Shown in pieces: positions 37,325-46,441 of a stretch of 64,000 bases of DNA. The translations under genes were made by a program, and so were the position numbers. Position 1 is the stretch's first letter; each line of letters begins with the position of its first letter. Origin of the DNA: Longicatena caecimuris (lineage in GTDB: Bacteria > Bacillota_I > Bacilli_A > Erysipelotrichales > Erysipelotrichaceae); contig NZ_SMBP01000017.1 in assembly GCF_004341945.1 (NCBI RefSeq), positions 1 to 64,000 of the forward strand, written 5' to 3'. Under the pieces are notes generated by a model. The model was not told the DNA's origin. It did no database searches and was given only the letters and a program-made list of their open reading frames with translations.

Positions 37325-37864
37325 TTATTCATAGATTTCGCGTTTTAAAACTCCAATGTATGGCAGATTGCGATACTTCTGGTCATAGTCTAAACCATAT
37401 CCAATAACAAATTCATTTGGAATGGCAAATCCTACATATTCTGCCTCTATATCAACAACACGACGATCCGGTTTGTCAAGCAATGATACAACCTTCACAT
37501 CCTTGGCACCCTTATTCATCAATGTACGTTTTACTTCCTTTAATGTTCTGCCGGTATCGACGATATCTTCAACTAACAGAATGGATAATCCTTGTACGGA
37601 ACAATCCAAATCCTTATCTATACGAATATCTCCTACAGACTTTGTCCCCTGATAACTGGATACATCCATAAAATCTATTTGAATATCTAAATCAATATGC
37701 TTAATAATTTCCGCCATGAAGGGAACGCTTCCTTTTAATAAGCCTACGACATAAGGAACCTCATTCAAAGCTTTATAATCACTCGTAATCTTTGCGCCGA
37801 GTTCTGCACATTTATGAATGATTTCATCCTGTGAAACCAATACCTTTTCTACAACTTCATGCAT
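37325..37864 (-). CDS. hpt: Hypoxanthine phosphoribosyltransferase
   Basis: A 179-residue enzyme converting hypoxanthine and guanine with PRPP to IMP and GMP. The PRPP-binding motif LLVEDIVDTGRTL (about 95-107) is clear, as are the early VGLLKGSVPF loop and the purine-binding EFVIGYGLDYDQ near the C-terminus. AGGAGG precedes the ATG. It lies between tilS (27 bases upstream) and ftsH (20 bases downstream); in Bacilli the same trio is co-transcribed. Confidence 0.97.
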   Translation of the reverse strand: MHEVVEKVLVSQDEIIHKCAELGAKITSDYKALNEVPYVVGLLKGSVPFMAEIIKHIDLDIQIDFMDVSSYQGTKSVGDIRIDKDLDCSVQGLSILLVEDIVDTGRTLKEVKRTLMNKGAKDVKVVSLLDKPDRRVVDIEAEYVGFAIPNEFVIGYGLDYDQKYRNLPYIGVLKREIYE

Positions 37865-37891
37865 CGTTATTCCTCCTAATACAGCTATAAA

Positions 37892-39112
37892 CTATTTTAC
37901 CACAAATATGCTTGGATTGTTAGAGAAATGTGCAATATCACAACCGATTTGCGGTACTAAAATCACATTTCCCTGTGCGTTGACAACAACCGGCCAACAT
38001 TTTCTTTCCCAAGAAGGAATTTTGCGGTCAATAAACCAACGATGCACCTTTTTTCTACCCAACCGCAATATGATAGCATCGCCTTCTTGTACATTACGAA
38101 TCGTAATAGGAAAATCCTGCGGATATAAGGTTAGCGCCTCACAGCTCTTTCCTGTTAAGCTGGTATGAAAATAAGGTGTATGCAAACATGCTACTTCATG
38201 CAGTACATAGGCATAGGATGGCATATCTTTCACATGAATATGCACAATGCCATATTCCTTACTCATACAATAGCGTTTTCCGATATCACTTGTCCAATTA
38301 TTTGCCTTAAAAAGCAGGCCTGCCAATTGATCTAACAGCTTTTCTGATACATGTTCTTTGCATTCTTGATAAATCCATGTACGTAAAACTTGTTTACGAA
38401 AATTTTCATCAAGCTCGCATAAAGCTGCCGCATCATACTGCCAAACTGCTAAAAAAGCCTTTGTCTTCTCTAATACCTGTTGTACTTTGTTATTCTTCTC
38501 TGCTATTTCAGCCGCCAGCTCTTCCTTTTCCTTACGGCTCATATGATCAATATAAGAATGACGAATCCGATTCCTTGTATAATCATCTGTAAAATTACTT
38601 TCATCAAAGCCATACGGAACTTGATGTTCAATACAATATGCTAATAATTCCTGTTTGGTATAGGATAATAGTGGACGCAGAACCTTACAATCATATAATA
38701 CCGTTTCTTCTTGAATCCCATAATACACACCCTTAGAACCTCTTTCCATCTGCATCAGATACGTTTCTAAGTGATCATCTAAATGATGTGCCAACAAGAT
38801 GGCATCACCATGATATTTTTCAAGTAATTCGTGATAGAAATGATAACGTTCTGCTCTGGCAAATGCCTGAAAGTTTCCCTTGCATGGTTTCTTCTGCCTT
38901 TTTACATAACATGGAATTTCATACCTTTGGCAATAATTAACCACCAGCTCTTCATCACGGAATGCACTTTCGCGTTTCTGATAATTCATATGTGCCACAA
39001 GAAAAGACAGACCATAAGATCTGCACATATCTAATAATGCCATAGAATCCGGACCGCCGCTGACACCAATGACATATACGTGTTGTTGCGAAAGATTGGC
39101 TAAACTTTTCAT
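37892..39112 (-). CDS. tilS: tRNA(Ile)-lysidine synthetase
   Basis: A 406-residue enzyme attaching lysine to C34 of tRNA-Ile(CAU), so that it reads AUA. The PP-loop motif GVSGGPDSMALL (about 17-28) is intact; HHLDDHLETYLM and the FDESNFTDDYTRNRIRH segment are conserved. The C-terminal domain with GRKKVHRWFIDRKIP is present. A promoter places the -10 box only 6 bases before the ATG, so its mRNA may be nearly leaderless; no ribosome binding site is seen. It is the first gene of the hpt-ftsH operon. Confidence 0.95.
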   Translation of the reverse strand: MKSLANLSQQHVYVIGVSGGPDSMALLDMCRSYGLSFLVAHMNYQKRESAFRDEELVVNYCQRYEIPCYVKRQKKPCKGNFQAFARAERYHFYHELLEKYHGDAILLAHHLDDHLETYLMQMERGSKGVYYGIQEETVLYDCKVLRPLLSYTKQELLAYCIEHQVPYGFDESNFTDDYTRNRIRHSYIDHMSRKEKEELAAEIAEKNNKVQQVLEKTKAFLAVWQYDAAALCELDENFRKQVLRTWIYQECKEHVSEKLLDQLAGLLFKANNWTSDIGKRYCMSKEYGIVHIHVKDMPSYAYVLHEVACLHTPYFHTSLTGKSCEALTLYPQDFPITIRNVQEGDAIILRLGRKKVHRWFIDRKIPSWERKCWPVVVNAQGNVILVPQIGCDIAHFSNNPSIFVVK

Positions 39113-39118
39113 ATGCGT

Positions 39119-39146
39119 ATTATATACTAAAGCCTATGAAAATCAA
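39119..39146 (-). promoter_or_regulatory. tilS promoter, possibly giving a leaderless mRNA
   Basis: TTGATT (39141-39146) and TATAAT (39119-39124) are 16 bases apart on the minus strand. The -10 box ends 6 bases before the start codon at 39112. Confidence 0.55.
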
Positions 39147-39199
39147 GGTTTTTCATTGATTTCACATGAACTTCACATCGGTATACAGAAAAATGTCGT

Positions 39200-39230
39200 T
39201 TAAAAAAAGACTGCGTACATACAGTCTTAC
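39200..39230 (-). terminator. Terminator of spoIIE
   Basis: A 7-bp stem AAGACTG/CAGTCTT (39222-39228 with 39207-39213) is followed by seven T on the minus strand. Confidence 0.75.
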
Positions 39231-39261
39231 CTACTTACACAATGCAAAGCGTATATCATGA

Positions 39262-41139
39262 TCATGCCCCTATCTGTGCGTTTGCCTTACATACTTTTAT
39301 AGCGATTAAGGTGGAATCGTCTTTTCTTCGTTGACGTGATAAAGTATCGCTAAAGGCGGCAACATCTTCTTTTAAATCTTCTTTTTTACGCTGTGAAAGC
39401 CATGCACTTACCTCACTGCGGGTAATGCCATCAGAGATCATTAAGAATTCATCACCTTCTTGCAAGGCTACTTCGAAGCAATCTGGTTCTATAGCCGATA
39501 TGATTCCTACCGGCAAAGCATTGCCATTGATTTCATGCAGATGCTCATCACGTAATAAGAATGTTGGACATGCGGCTGATTTCGAAATATATGCCATCCC
39601 GCTGGAGCGATTGATGCAGATTACATCCAAGGTCGCATAGGTGTCACTTTGAATCAATTTGTTGATACAGCGAATGGCACTATCCTGTGGTATGCCACTG
39701 ATGATCATACGCTGAAATAAACTGGTAATCAAACGAGAACTGCGTGCTGCATTTTCACCATTTCCCATACCATCACTGATCATACAAATCATACTTTGGC
39801 GAAAACGGAAGATTGAGTAACTATCGCCATTTCCGGTATAAGAATTACGGATACTATCACCATATGCCTCAATATCAAAAGGTAAGGCATCTGTAAATAA
39901 GATGGAAAACCCTCGGACAAAACGTTTCTTTTGGACTTCTAAGACTTGCAGCTTACGATGTAACAAAGTTTCCAATAATGGCTGCAAGGTCATATGAATT
40001 TCCCCTCGCCGTAAATTGCCGACTTCCAGATGTAATTGCAAACTGCCATCACTGCTTTCCTCTATATGTAAAGTTTCTACGCTGAATTGATAACCCTCTA
40101 AGGCTTTTTGTAATTGTTCATAGCGTTTCCCTTCTAACGGTATCTTCTGAATCTCTTCTGCATTATATTGCAATGCATTTGCCATATTTAATAGTAATTC
40201 AGCCCCCGTCTGATGAATGCCCTCATAATACTCTGCCAGTGATTGAAAGATACCGGCATAATTTTGCATCTGTCTACGCAATAGATTATCATTCCCCCTA
40301 TAAGGAAGCATTGTTTCCTTTGTTTCCAAGTATAACAAGGGAATATACTCCACACGCAGGATGAGTACAGATAAGATTGCAACACCAAGATAAGCATAAG
40401 TAAACATTGTCGAAGGAAGGAAAAAATAACTTAGGATAAGGATAAAACAACACAAAGCTTTTTTATCTTTAAAGATCATGCAGATTCCTAATACTAAGAA
40501 TAGCGCCTCTTCATGAATGGGTAATAAAAATAAAATTCCTAAAAGTGCTGCAGCACTTTCCCGTGTACAGATAATAGTGATTAACAAATACGCAAAAAGA
40601 AGTATTGGTGTGTAATATAATGGCATACTGGCAGCTAACACCAGGGCGATACTCATAAGCATTGCGCCATACATGCTTTCAGTAAGGGCATAGCGTTTCT
40701 GTGTCCAGCCATATTGTGAACATGTTTGATACATCAGAATACCGCCAATCATTGGTTCAATCATAGCTTTCGGGGTTATGTTAAATTGCCGTATCGCATA
40801 AGGAATCAATACCAAACCTATCACAAAGGGAATCCATTGATAAAGATTACGATTCAAGATTTTCACTATGTACAACAAAACAAAAAACAACGAAAATCCT
40901 AATGCATAAAAATATGCCGTGAGAATATCTTTCTGTAATGCCAATAACAGTATGAAAAACACGCTGATACAGGCCTCTTTATTACTACGTAAATAAGAAT
41001 ATGCTACAAATAAAAAAATGATGAGCGGAGATACCACCGTGTCGCTGATACCTATGTAAATCGCTAAAATACCACAAACAATATCACTGGGACGCAAAAG
41101 CGCTTTCCCCCTTGTTTTCTTAATGACTGCCTTTTCCAA
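39262..41139 (-). CDS. spoIIE: Stage II sporulation protein E, PP2C phosphatase
   Basis: A 625-residue protein with about ten membrane spans in residues 18-270, a middle region, and a C-terminal PP2C phosphatase domain (about 400-615). The metal-binding aspartates are in MISDGMGNGE and FLMISDGITRSE. In Bacillus it dephosphorylates SpoIIAA to release sigma-F in the forespore. It is shorter than the Bacillus protein (about 830). The start is TTG at 41139 with AAAGAGGTGG 6 bases upstream. Position just before tilS-hpt-ftsH is conserved with Bacillus. It shows that the organism sporulates or did recently. Confidence 0.93.
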   Translation of the reverse strand: MEKAVIKKTRGKALLRPSDIVCGILAIYIGISDTVVSPLIIFLFVAYSYLRSNKEACISVFFILLLALQKDILTAYFYALGFSLFFVLLYIVKILNRNLYQWIPFVIGLVLIPYAIRQFNITPKAMIEPMIGGILMYQTCSQYGWTQKRYALTESMYGAMLMSIALVLAASMPLYYTPILLFAYLLITIICTRESAAALLGILFLLPIHEEALFLVLGICMIFKDKKALCCFILILSYFFLPSTMFTYAYLGVAILSVLILRVEYIPLLYLETKETMLPYRGNDNLLRRQMQNYAGIFQSLAEYYEGIHQTGAELLLNMANALQYNAEEIQKIPLEGKRYEQLQKALEGYQFSVETLHIEESSDGSLQLHLEVGNLRRGEIHMTLQPLLETLLHRKLQVLEVQKKRFVRGFSILFTDALPFDIEAYGDSIRNSYTGNGDSYSIFRFRQSMICMISDGMGNGENAARSSRLITSLFQRMIISGIPQDSAIRCINKLIQSDTYATLDVICINRSSGMAYISKSAACPTFLLRDEHLHEINGNALPVGIISAIEPDCFEVALQEGDEFLMISDGITRSEVSAWLSQRKKEDLKEDVAAFSDTLSRQRRKDDSTLIAIKVCKANAQIGA

Positions 41140-41307
41140 CCGAAACCACCTCTTTCATGACACGATTATAAAAGTGTTTTCTCAAGGATTCTGTCAGTTT
41201 TTGTCTTATCTTTACATAATCACCACAAGATATACTGAACATGTGAAACCATCTGTCATTTCTTGTTGTTTTCTGATAAAATAATCTTGTTTTGAAAGGG
41301 GATCTAT

Positions 41308-42672
41308 ATGATAAATCGTCGTGTTTTTTTATCTACGATGCTGACCATCGGTCTGCCCATCATCATTCAACAGATCATATCGTTAAGTTTGAATATGATT
41401 GATACCTTCATGATCGGGAGTGTCGGTGTTGCCGAATTAGCTGCTGTGGGAGCTGCTAATAAAGTTTATTTTATCTTTTCTACTATCTGTTTTGGTATTT
41501 ATAGCGGTGCTAGTATTTTTGTGTCGCAATATTGGGGGATTCATGATGTGAAAAACATCCGAAAGGTCATCGCTATTCAAATGCGGATTGGTTTTATCCT
41601 ATCCGTATTCACCTGTATCACTGCTTTTTTATTTGCCCCTGGCATCTTAAGACTCTTCGTAAGAGATGCACACGCCATTCAAATAGGCGCACAATATCTA
41701 CGGATTACCTGCTTCACCTATATTATGACTGCCTTTTCTTTTTTAATGAGTTTTAACTCGCGTGCCATTCATAACCTGCGCATACCAACTATTGCAACGA
41801 TTATTGCCATAACGATTAATACCATTCTTAATTATGGTTTAATATATGGTAATTTCTATATGCCTCAATTAGGTGCCCAGGGAGCGGCGATAGCTACCCT
41901 CATTGCCCGCTTAATTGAAATGGTCTTTATCCTAACTTACGTATACACCAGTAAGGAGCATCCTTTAGCCGCAGATTTATTTACGATTACACATTTGGAT
42001 CATGAATTATTAAAACGTGTTGTGAAAACGGCTCTGCCGGTAGCGGCAAGTGAAAGTGCTTGGAGCGTAGGTACAACGGTCTGCTTCATGGCTTATGGAT
42101 TATTGGGCACCAGTGCTGTGGCAGTTGTACAAGTGGCGAGTGTTATTAATGATTTATTCCAATGCGTATTCTTTGGTTTAGGCAATGCCTGTGCTGTCAT
42201 GATCGGAAATGAATTAGGACGCCAACGTAGTGATCTTGCCTATACCTATGGAAAAATCTTTATTCTGATGAATCTGGGATTCTGTCTGACCATGAGTATT
42301 CTGCTATATGCCAGTCGTGCTATGATCGTAGATATTTATAACTATGATGAAGCTACGAGTCGTTTATTAGATGCGACCATCATCGCCTTTGCGCTTTATA
42401 ATACCCCGAAGATGATGTCCTATGTGCATATCTGCGGTATTCTTCGAGCAGGTGGCGATACCCGCTTTTGTATGGCATGTGATGTCATCGGCATTTGGTG
42501 TATTGCGATACCGCTGGCATTCCTAGGCGCAGCCGTATGGAAACTTCCACTTCCTTTGGTCGTAGCATTATCCTTTAGTGATGAAATTGTCAAAGCGCTC
42601 ATCACTTTATGGCGTTTCCATTCAAAAAAATGGATTCATATCTTAATACAGACCAGCGAATCCCTGATGTGA
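41308..42672 (+). CDS. MATE family efflux transporter (third)
   Basis: A 454-residue membrane transporter of about 12 spans. LSTMLTIGLPIIIQQIISLS, the NMIDTFMIG motif and GAAANKVYFI place it in the MATE family, on a branch different from the other two copies. AAAGGGG lies 6 bases before the ATG. It is one of only a few rightward genes here and has its own terminator at 42720. Substrate unknown. Confidence 0.92.
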   Translation: MINRRVFLSTMLTIGLPIIIQQIISLSLNMIDTFMIGSVGVAELAAVGAANKVYFIFSTICFGIYSGASIFVSQYWGIHDVKNIRKVIAIQMRIGFILSVFTCITAFLFAPGILRLFVRDAHAIQIGAQYLRITCFTYIMTAFSFLMSFNSRAIHNLRIPTIATIIAITINTILNYGLIYGNFYMPQLGAQGAAIATLIARLIEMVFILTYVYTSKEHPLAADLFTITHLDHELLKRVVKTALPVAASESAWSVGTTVCFMAYGLLGTSAVAVVQVASVINDLFQCVFFGLGNACAVMIGNELGRQRSDLAYTYGKIFILMNLGFCLTMSILLYASRAMIVDIYNYDEATSRLLDATIIAFALYNTPKMMSYVHICGILRAGGDTRFCMACDVIGIWCIAIPLAFLGAAVWKLPLPLVVALSFSDEIVKALITLWRFHSKKWIHILIQTSESLM

Positions 42673-42719
42673 TCCCAAAAGTTAGTCCTAACATCTAACG
42701 ATGAAATGTTTTAACACCT

Positions 42720-42742
42720 AGCATCCCTAAGGATGCTTTTTA
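42720..42742 (+). terminator. Terminator of the third MATE gene
   Basis: A perfect 7-bp stem AGCATCC/GGATGCT with a CTAA loop is followed by TTTT. It may also act on the convergent PemK-like gene. Confidence 0.75.
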
Positions 42743-43318
42743 ATCTAAGCATTGTTTCACACGTTCTTTTATTTCACGAAACAGATTACTATTTTTATCT
42801 AAATGTGATTTCACATCTATAATACGTGCCGTATTGATCCACTTAGCATCATTGATAAATAAAACCGATTCCTTATTCATGCCCCGAATCTTGCCAAGCC
42901 GCATCAAATGACGTTTACCTTTTGGATTGTCTTTCCCATAAGCCTGTACATAAGCACTGTGATTCCCACTCATCGGCACAACAAACGCTTTGTTGTGAAA
43001 TAAAGTCATGATGATACCAAAATGTTGAAATCCGATTTCATAAATATAAGCTTCGCCAAAATCAATATAACAAATATCACCAACACGAATATCCACTCCC
43101 AATTCATTACAATTCGTGATATTACGTCGTTCGCGTAAATTCATATCACTAATCAGTTTAGGTATCGCATCCTTCACTTCCAAACTGCGATAATCCTGAC
43201 TTTTTTCTTCTATGTAATGTTGCCAAAGCTCTTCCCAATATGCTTTCTCTACAATCTTTCCTTTCTTCTCATCCTTATCTAAAATTTCTTGCAATTCCTT
43301 TAGTTCCACATCTATCAC
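42740..43318 (-). CDS. PemK/MazF-like domain protein with N-terminal extension
   Basis: A 192-residue protein. The first 70 residues are charged and helical; the rest follows the PemK/MazF fold: DIRVGDICYIDFGE (about 75-88), FGIIMTLFHNKAFVVPMSGN and the late SVLFINDAKWINTARI. MazF toxins are about 110 residues, so the extension is unusual, and no antitoxin gene adjoins it. It could be an RNase toxin with a built-in control region, or a domesticated relative. GAGGTG precedes the ATG. Confidence 0.65.
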   Translation of the reverse strand: MIDVELKELQEILDKDEKKGKIVEKAYWEELWQHYIEEKSQDYRSLEVKDAIPKLISDMNLRERRNITNCNELGVDIRVGDICYIDFGEAYIYEIGFQHFGIIMTLFHNKAFVVPMSGNHSAYVQAYGKDNPKGKRHLMRLGKIRGMNKESVLFINDAKWINTARIIDVKSHLDKNSNLFREIKERVKQCLD

Positions 43319-43507
43319 CTCATAAAACTATACGACAGAGGAACCGGTGTTTTTGTAAAAGTGAAAAGATTTATGTATTTTCCTGAATAAAAATGAAAGC
43401 TTTTTATAATTCCAATATTTCATAGGTGTTTATTTACCAAGCATTTTGAAAGATATTAAATCGGAAAGTTTTCTTTATATAAACTTTTTCTCTTCCTATA
43501 ACCATAC

Positions 43508-43537
43508 GAAAAAAGACGCCCATATACATCGACGTCT
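43508..43537 (-). terminator. Terminator of tagO
   Basis: Stem AGACG/CGTCT (43533-43537 with 43514-43518) is followed by six T on the minus strand, just past the tagO stop. Confidence 0.55.
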
Positions 43538-43548
43538 CACATTTATAT

Positions 43549-44631
43549 TTAATTACTTCTTTTACTAAATTTATGGCAGATTATTAGGAATCGTTTTTTA
43601 ACGCCTCTTATCACCGATAACAAAGGATGAAATTGTTTCGATATCATGCCACTGCCTTCAATGAACAATTCAACAATCAAGGCAATGATGAAGAGAACAA
43701 CAAAGCCAGCCGTTTTATTCACCAAATAGATATATGCGGTAAAACCAAACAAAGCTGTAACCACATACAAAATTAGCACTGTATTTCGTTGCCCGAAACG
43801 CTGCATCAACAAATGATGCACATGTTTTTTATCCGCATCTGAGAATTTATGCCCGGACAATTTTCTTCGTAAGATTGCACCTAAGGTATCCACAATCGGT
43901 ACCGCCAATAATAAAATCGGTAAGGCCAATGTCATGATCGTAGAACTCTTAAAGCCTAATAAAGAAATCGCTGATATGATAAAGCCTAAGAATAACGCAC
44001 CGCAATCTCCCATAAAGATGCTTGCCGGATGTGAATTATAAATGAGGAACCCCATCGTTGCACCCGCCAAGATCAACGACATCGTTTGAATATCCATACG
44101 TCCTTCAATAGCAGAAAGACATGCAACCACAATCAAAATAATCGTACTGATACCACCGGCTAAGCCATCCAATCCATCAATCAGATTGACCGCATTGGTA
44201 ATCCCGATGATCCAGACAAAAGTTACTAAGAAAGAGATGATTCCCATATCAATCGTAATACCTAAAGGTAAACGAATGACATCTAAACTCACCTTTCCTA
44301 CCATCATCAGTACAATGGCAGCAGCTATTTCAAATAATAATTTCAATTTCGGCGATAAGTTTACCATATCATCAATCAATCCGCCGATAAACATAATACT
44401 TCCGCCAATCAAGATCCCATTGATGGTCATATCGGTTTTCATAAACACCGCCATACACACAACAAAAGATACATAGATGGCAACTCCGCCAATACGGGCA
44501 ATTTTGCCACTATGTACCGTTCGTTCATTTTCTAAGGCATAAATTTCTAATCGCGTTGCCACAACTTTTAAGAAAGGTGTCAGAAAAGCCGATAGTAACA
44601 ACGGAATCAATAGATATTTCAGGTAATCCAT
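43549..44631 (-). CDS. tagO: Undecaprenyl-phosphate GlcNAc-1-phosphate transferase
   Basis: A 360-residue membrane enzyme of the MraY/WecA family, about 11 spans, that starts teichoic acid or other wall glycopolymer synthesis by loading GlcNAc-1-P onto undecaprenyl phosphate. Motifs: NERTVHSG in the first loop, NLIDGLDGLAGG (about 150-161), FMGDCGAL and the cytoplasmic KKHVHHLLM (HxHH-type, about 267-275). The last favours the TagO/WecA branch over MraY. GAGGTG precedes the ATG. It lies 27 bases after mbl. Confidence 0.92.
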   Translation of the reverse strand: MDYLKYLLIPLLLSAFLTPFLKVVATRLEIYALENERTVHSGKIARIGGVAIYVSFVVCMAVFMKTDMTINGILIGGSIMFIGGLIDDMVNLSPKLKLLFEIAAAIVLMMVGKVSLDVIRLPLGITIDMGIISFLVTFVWIIGITNAVNLIDGLDGLAGGISTIILIVVACLSAIEGRMDIQTMSLILAGATMGFLIYNSHPASIFMGDCGALFLGFIISAISLLGFKSSTIMTLALPILLLAVPIVDTLGAILRRKLSGHKFSDADKKHVHHLLMQRFGQRNTVLILYVVTALFGFTAYIYLVNKTAGFVVLFIIALIVELFIEGSGMISKQFHPLLSVIRGVKKRFLIICHKFSKRSN

Positions 44632-44658
44632 AGATTCACCTCGCTTATCTTATGTGTT

Positions 44659-45645
44659 TTAGCGTACCAGATGCAAATTCTCCAATAAGATTCCGGTTCC
44701 TTCTGCAACACAGCGCAATGCATTTTCCGCAACATATACTGGAATATGTAATTCATTACGCAATAATTCATCAATACCATGCAACAATGCACCACCACCG
44801 GTTAATACGATACCTCTGGTAACAATATCGCTAGCCAATTCCGGAGGTGTCTGTTCCAATACCGTTTTACAAGCACGTACAACATCCTGCAGGCTTTCTG
44901 CCATACTACCCTGAATTTCCTCAGAGCATAAGGAAATCGTTGTTGGTAAGCCGGTAACCAAGTCACGTCCGCTGACTTCCATTGTTTCATGTAAGCTGCC
45001 TTTCCAAGCAGTACCGATATTTTTCTTCACTTCTTCGGCTGTACGATCACCGATCAACAGTTTCTTTTCTTCTTTTACAAATTTAATGATATCACGATCA
45101 AAGGTATCTCCAGCAATCTTCAAAGATGTACTGGATACGATTTCCCCTAAAGAAATAACCGCAACATCGGTAGTACCACCACCGATATCCAATACCATAC
45201 AGCCACTTGGCTTACCGATATCCAAACCGGCACCAACCGCTGCTACTTTTGGTTCTTCTTCAATAAATACTTTTTTTGCCCCTGCGCGATAAGCGGCATC
45301 ACGAATGGCATTTCTTTCCACACTTGTAATATTGCTTGGACAACAAATCAGAATCGTAGGACGTTTGAACATTCCCTTGATTGCCAATTTCTTAAAGAAG
45401 AAATTCAGCATAATTTCGGTTACTTCAAAGTCCGCGATAACGCCATCCTTTAAAGGACGGATTGCCAATACTCTGCCTGGTGTTCTTCCAAGCATATCCT
45501 TTGCTTCCTGGCCTGCAGCCAGACATTTTTTTGTTTCTGCATCTATTGCCACGACGCTAGGTTCGTCAATAACGATACCCTCGCCTTTTACATACATTAA
45601 TAAGTTCGCTGTTCCTAAGTCGATTCCTACTTCTTTCGAAAACAT
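44659..45645 (-). CDS. mbl: MreB-family actin homologue (Mbl-like)
   Basis: A 328-residue cytoskeletal ATPase guiding wall synthesis along the cell side wall. Phosphate-binding motifs: VGIDLGTANLLMYVKG at the start and VLDIGGGTTDVAVIS (about 155-169); the C-terminal VLTGGGALLHG binds adenosine. I start at 45645 with CGGAGGA upstream. Its place after spoIIQ and spoIID matches mbl in Bacillus, hence the symbol, though mreB and mbl are hard to tell apart by sequence alone. Confidence 0.9.
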   Translation of the reverse strand: MFSKEVGIDLGTANLLMYVKGEGIVIDEPSVVAIDAETKKCLAAGQEAKDMLGRTPGRVLAIRPLKDGVIADFEVTEIMLNFFFKKLAIKGMFKRPTILICCPSNITSVERNAIRDAAYRAGAKKVFIEEEPKVAAVGAGLDIGKPSGCMVLDIGGGTTDVAVISLGEIVSSTSLKIAGDTFDRDIIKFVKEEKKLLIGDRTAEEVKKNIGTAWKGSLHETMEVSGRDLVTGLPTTISLCSEEIQGSMAESLQDVVRACKTVLEQTPPELASDIVTRGIVLTGGGALLHGIDELLRNELHIPVYVAENALRCVAEGTGILLENLHLVR

Positions 45646-45765
45646 AGTTATTCCTCCGTTCTTCAAGCAAATATCATTATAACATAAAATTCCGATTAAA
45701 AAAGGCAAATTCTGCAAACTTCAGACATCCTTAAGATTTAACCGCTTTCTTATTTTACGGATATG

Positions 45766-45792
45766 AAAATAGTACCCTTTAGGTACTATTTT
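45766..45792 (-). terminator. Terminator between spoIIQ and mbl
   Basis: A perfect 11-bp stem AAAATAGTACC/GGTACTATTTT with a 5-base loop includes the spoIIQ stop codon. It separates the sporulation genes from mbl-tagO. Confidence 0.75.
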
Positions 45793-46400
45793 ATCTCGCT
45801 CAAAGTCTTGTCAAAGACGGTTTTCGGATCTATGATCGTACCATTTTTTTCAACGACCATATGCAAATGCTTTCCTAACTCTTTATTGTAAATATTCGTA
45901 CCCGCTTTAGCAATGGCATCACCCTGATTCACTTTATCACCTTGTTTTAATGCCACATCATCCAGGCTTTGATAGGTGATGGAAAGATCCTTGCTCTTGA
46001 TGGTAACACTCTTTCCAAACAAGGCATCTTCTTTCACCTCACTGACATCACCGGCAAAAACAGCTAAAACATCAAAGGCTTCATCGTTACATGCATAATC
46101 AATTCCCTGATTGGCACGATAGACACCTTCAAATTTCGTCATGCTGTCAACTTCATGATCCTTACCATCAAAGTATTCTAACACCGTTTTCGCTTCTACA
46201 TTGAATGGATGGATGCCTTTCTGCGTGGTATCCGGCAATGACAATACCGGAACACTTTCCTTGAACACTGCCGTGTCCTCTTTATCCTTGCGGCTTGTGT
46301 ATTCATAGCTGATAAACGCTACGGCAATCACCAGCACACAGCTTAATGCAACAATCAGTCTTCGTTTTGATGTGTTTTTTTCTTTCGTATAGCTATACAT
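45786..46400 (-). CDS. spoIIQ: SpoIIQ-like M23 (LytM) domain protein, degenerate
   Basis: A 204-residue forespore membrane protein. A single span (about 15-32) is followed by an extracellular LytM/M23 domain (about 90-200). In B. subtilis SpoIIQ forms the engulfment channel with SpoIIIAH. Here HLHM keeps the C-terminal histidine pair, but the N-terminal HxGxD site reads NQGID (about residue 96), with the zinc-binding histidine replaced by asparagine. The domain is thus predicted to bind rather than cut peptidoglycan, as in Bacillus. It lies 41 bases after spoIID. Confidence 0.88.
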   Translation of the reverse strand: MYSYTKEKNTSKRRLIVALSCVLVIAVAFISYEYTSRKDKEDTAVFKESVPVLSLPDTTQKGIHPFNVEAKTVLEYFDGKDHEVDSMTKFEGVYRANQGIDYACNDEAFDVLAVFAGDVSEVKEDALFGKSVTIKSKDLSITYQSLDDVALKQGDKVNQGDAIAKAGTNIYNKELGKHLHMVVEKNGTIIDPKTVFDKTLSEIK

Positions 46401-46441
46401 TTCATCACCTCTAGTGATGATTATTCCCTTATGAAATTCCT

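Noticed and set aside
42740-43318. Complete MazEF toxin-antitoxin pair
   Set aside because: No short antitoxin frame with a ribosome binding site lies within 250 bases upstream.
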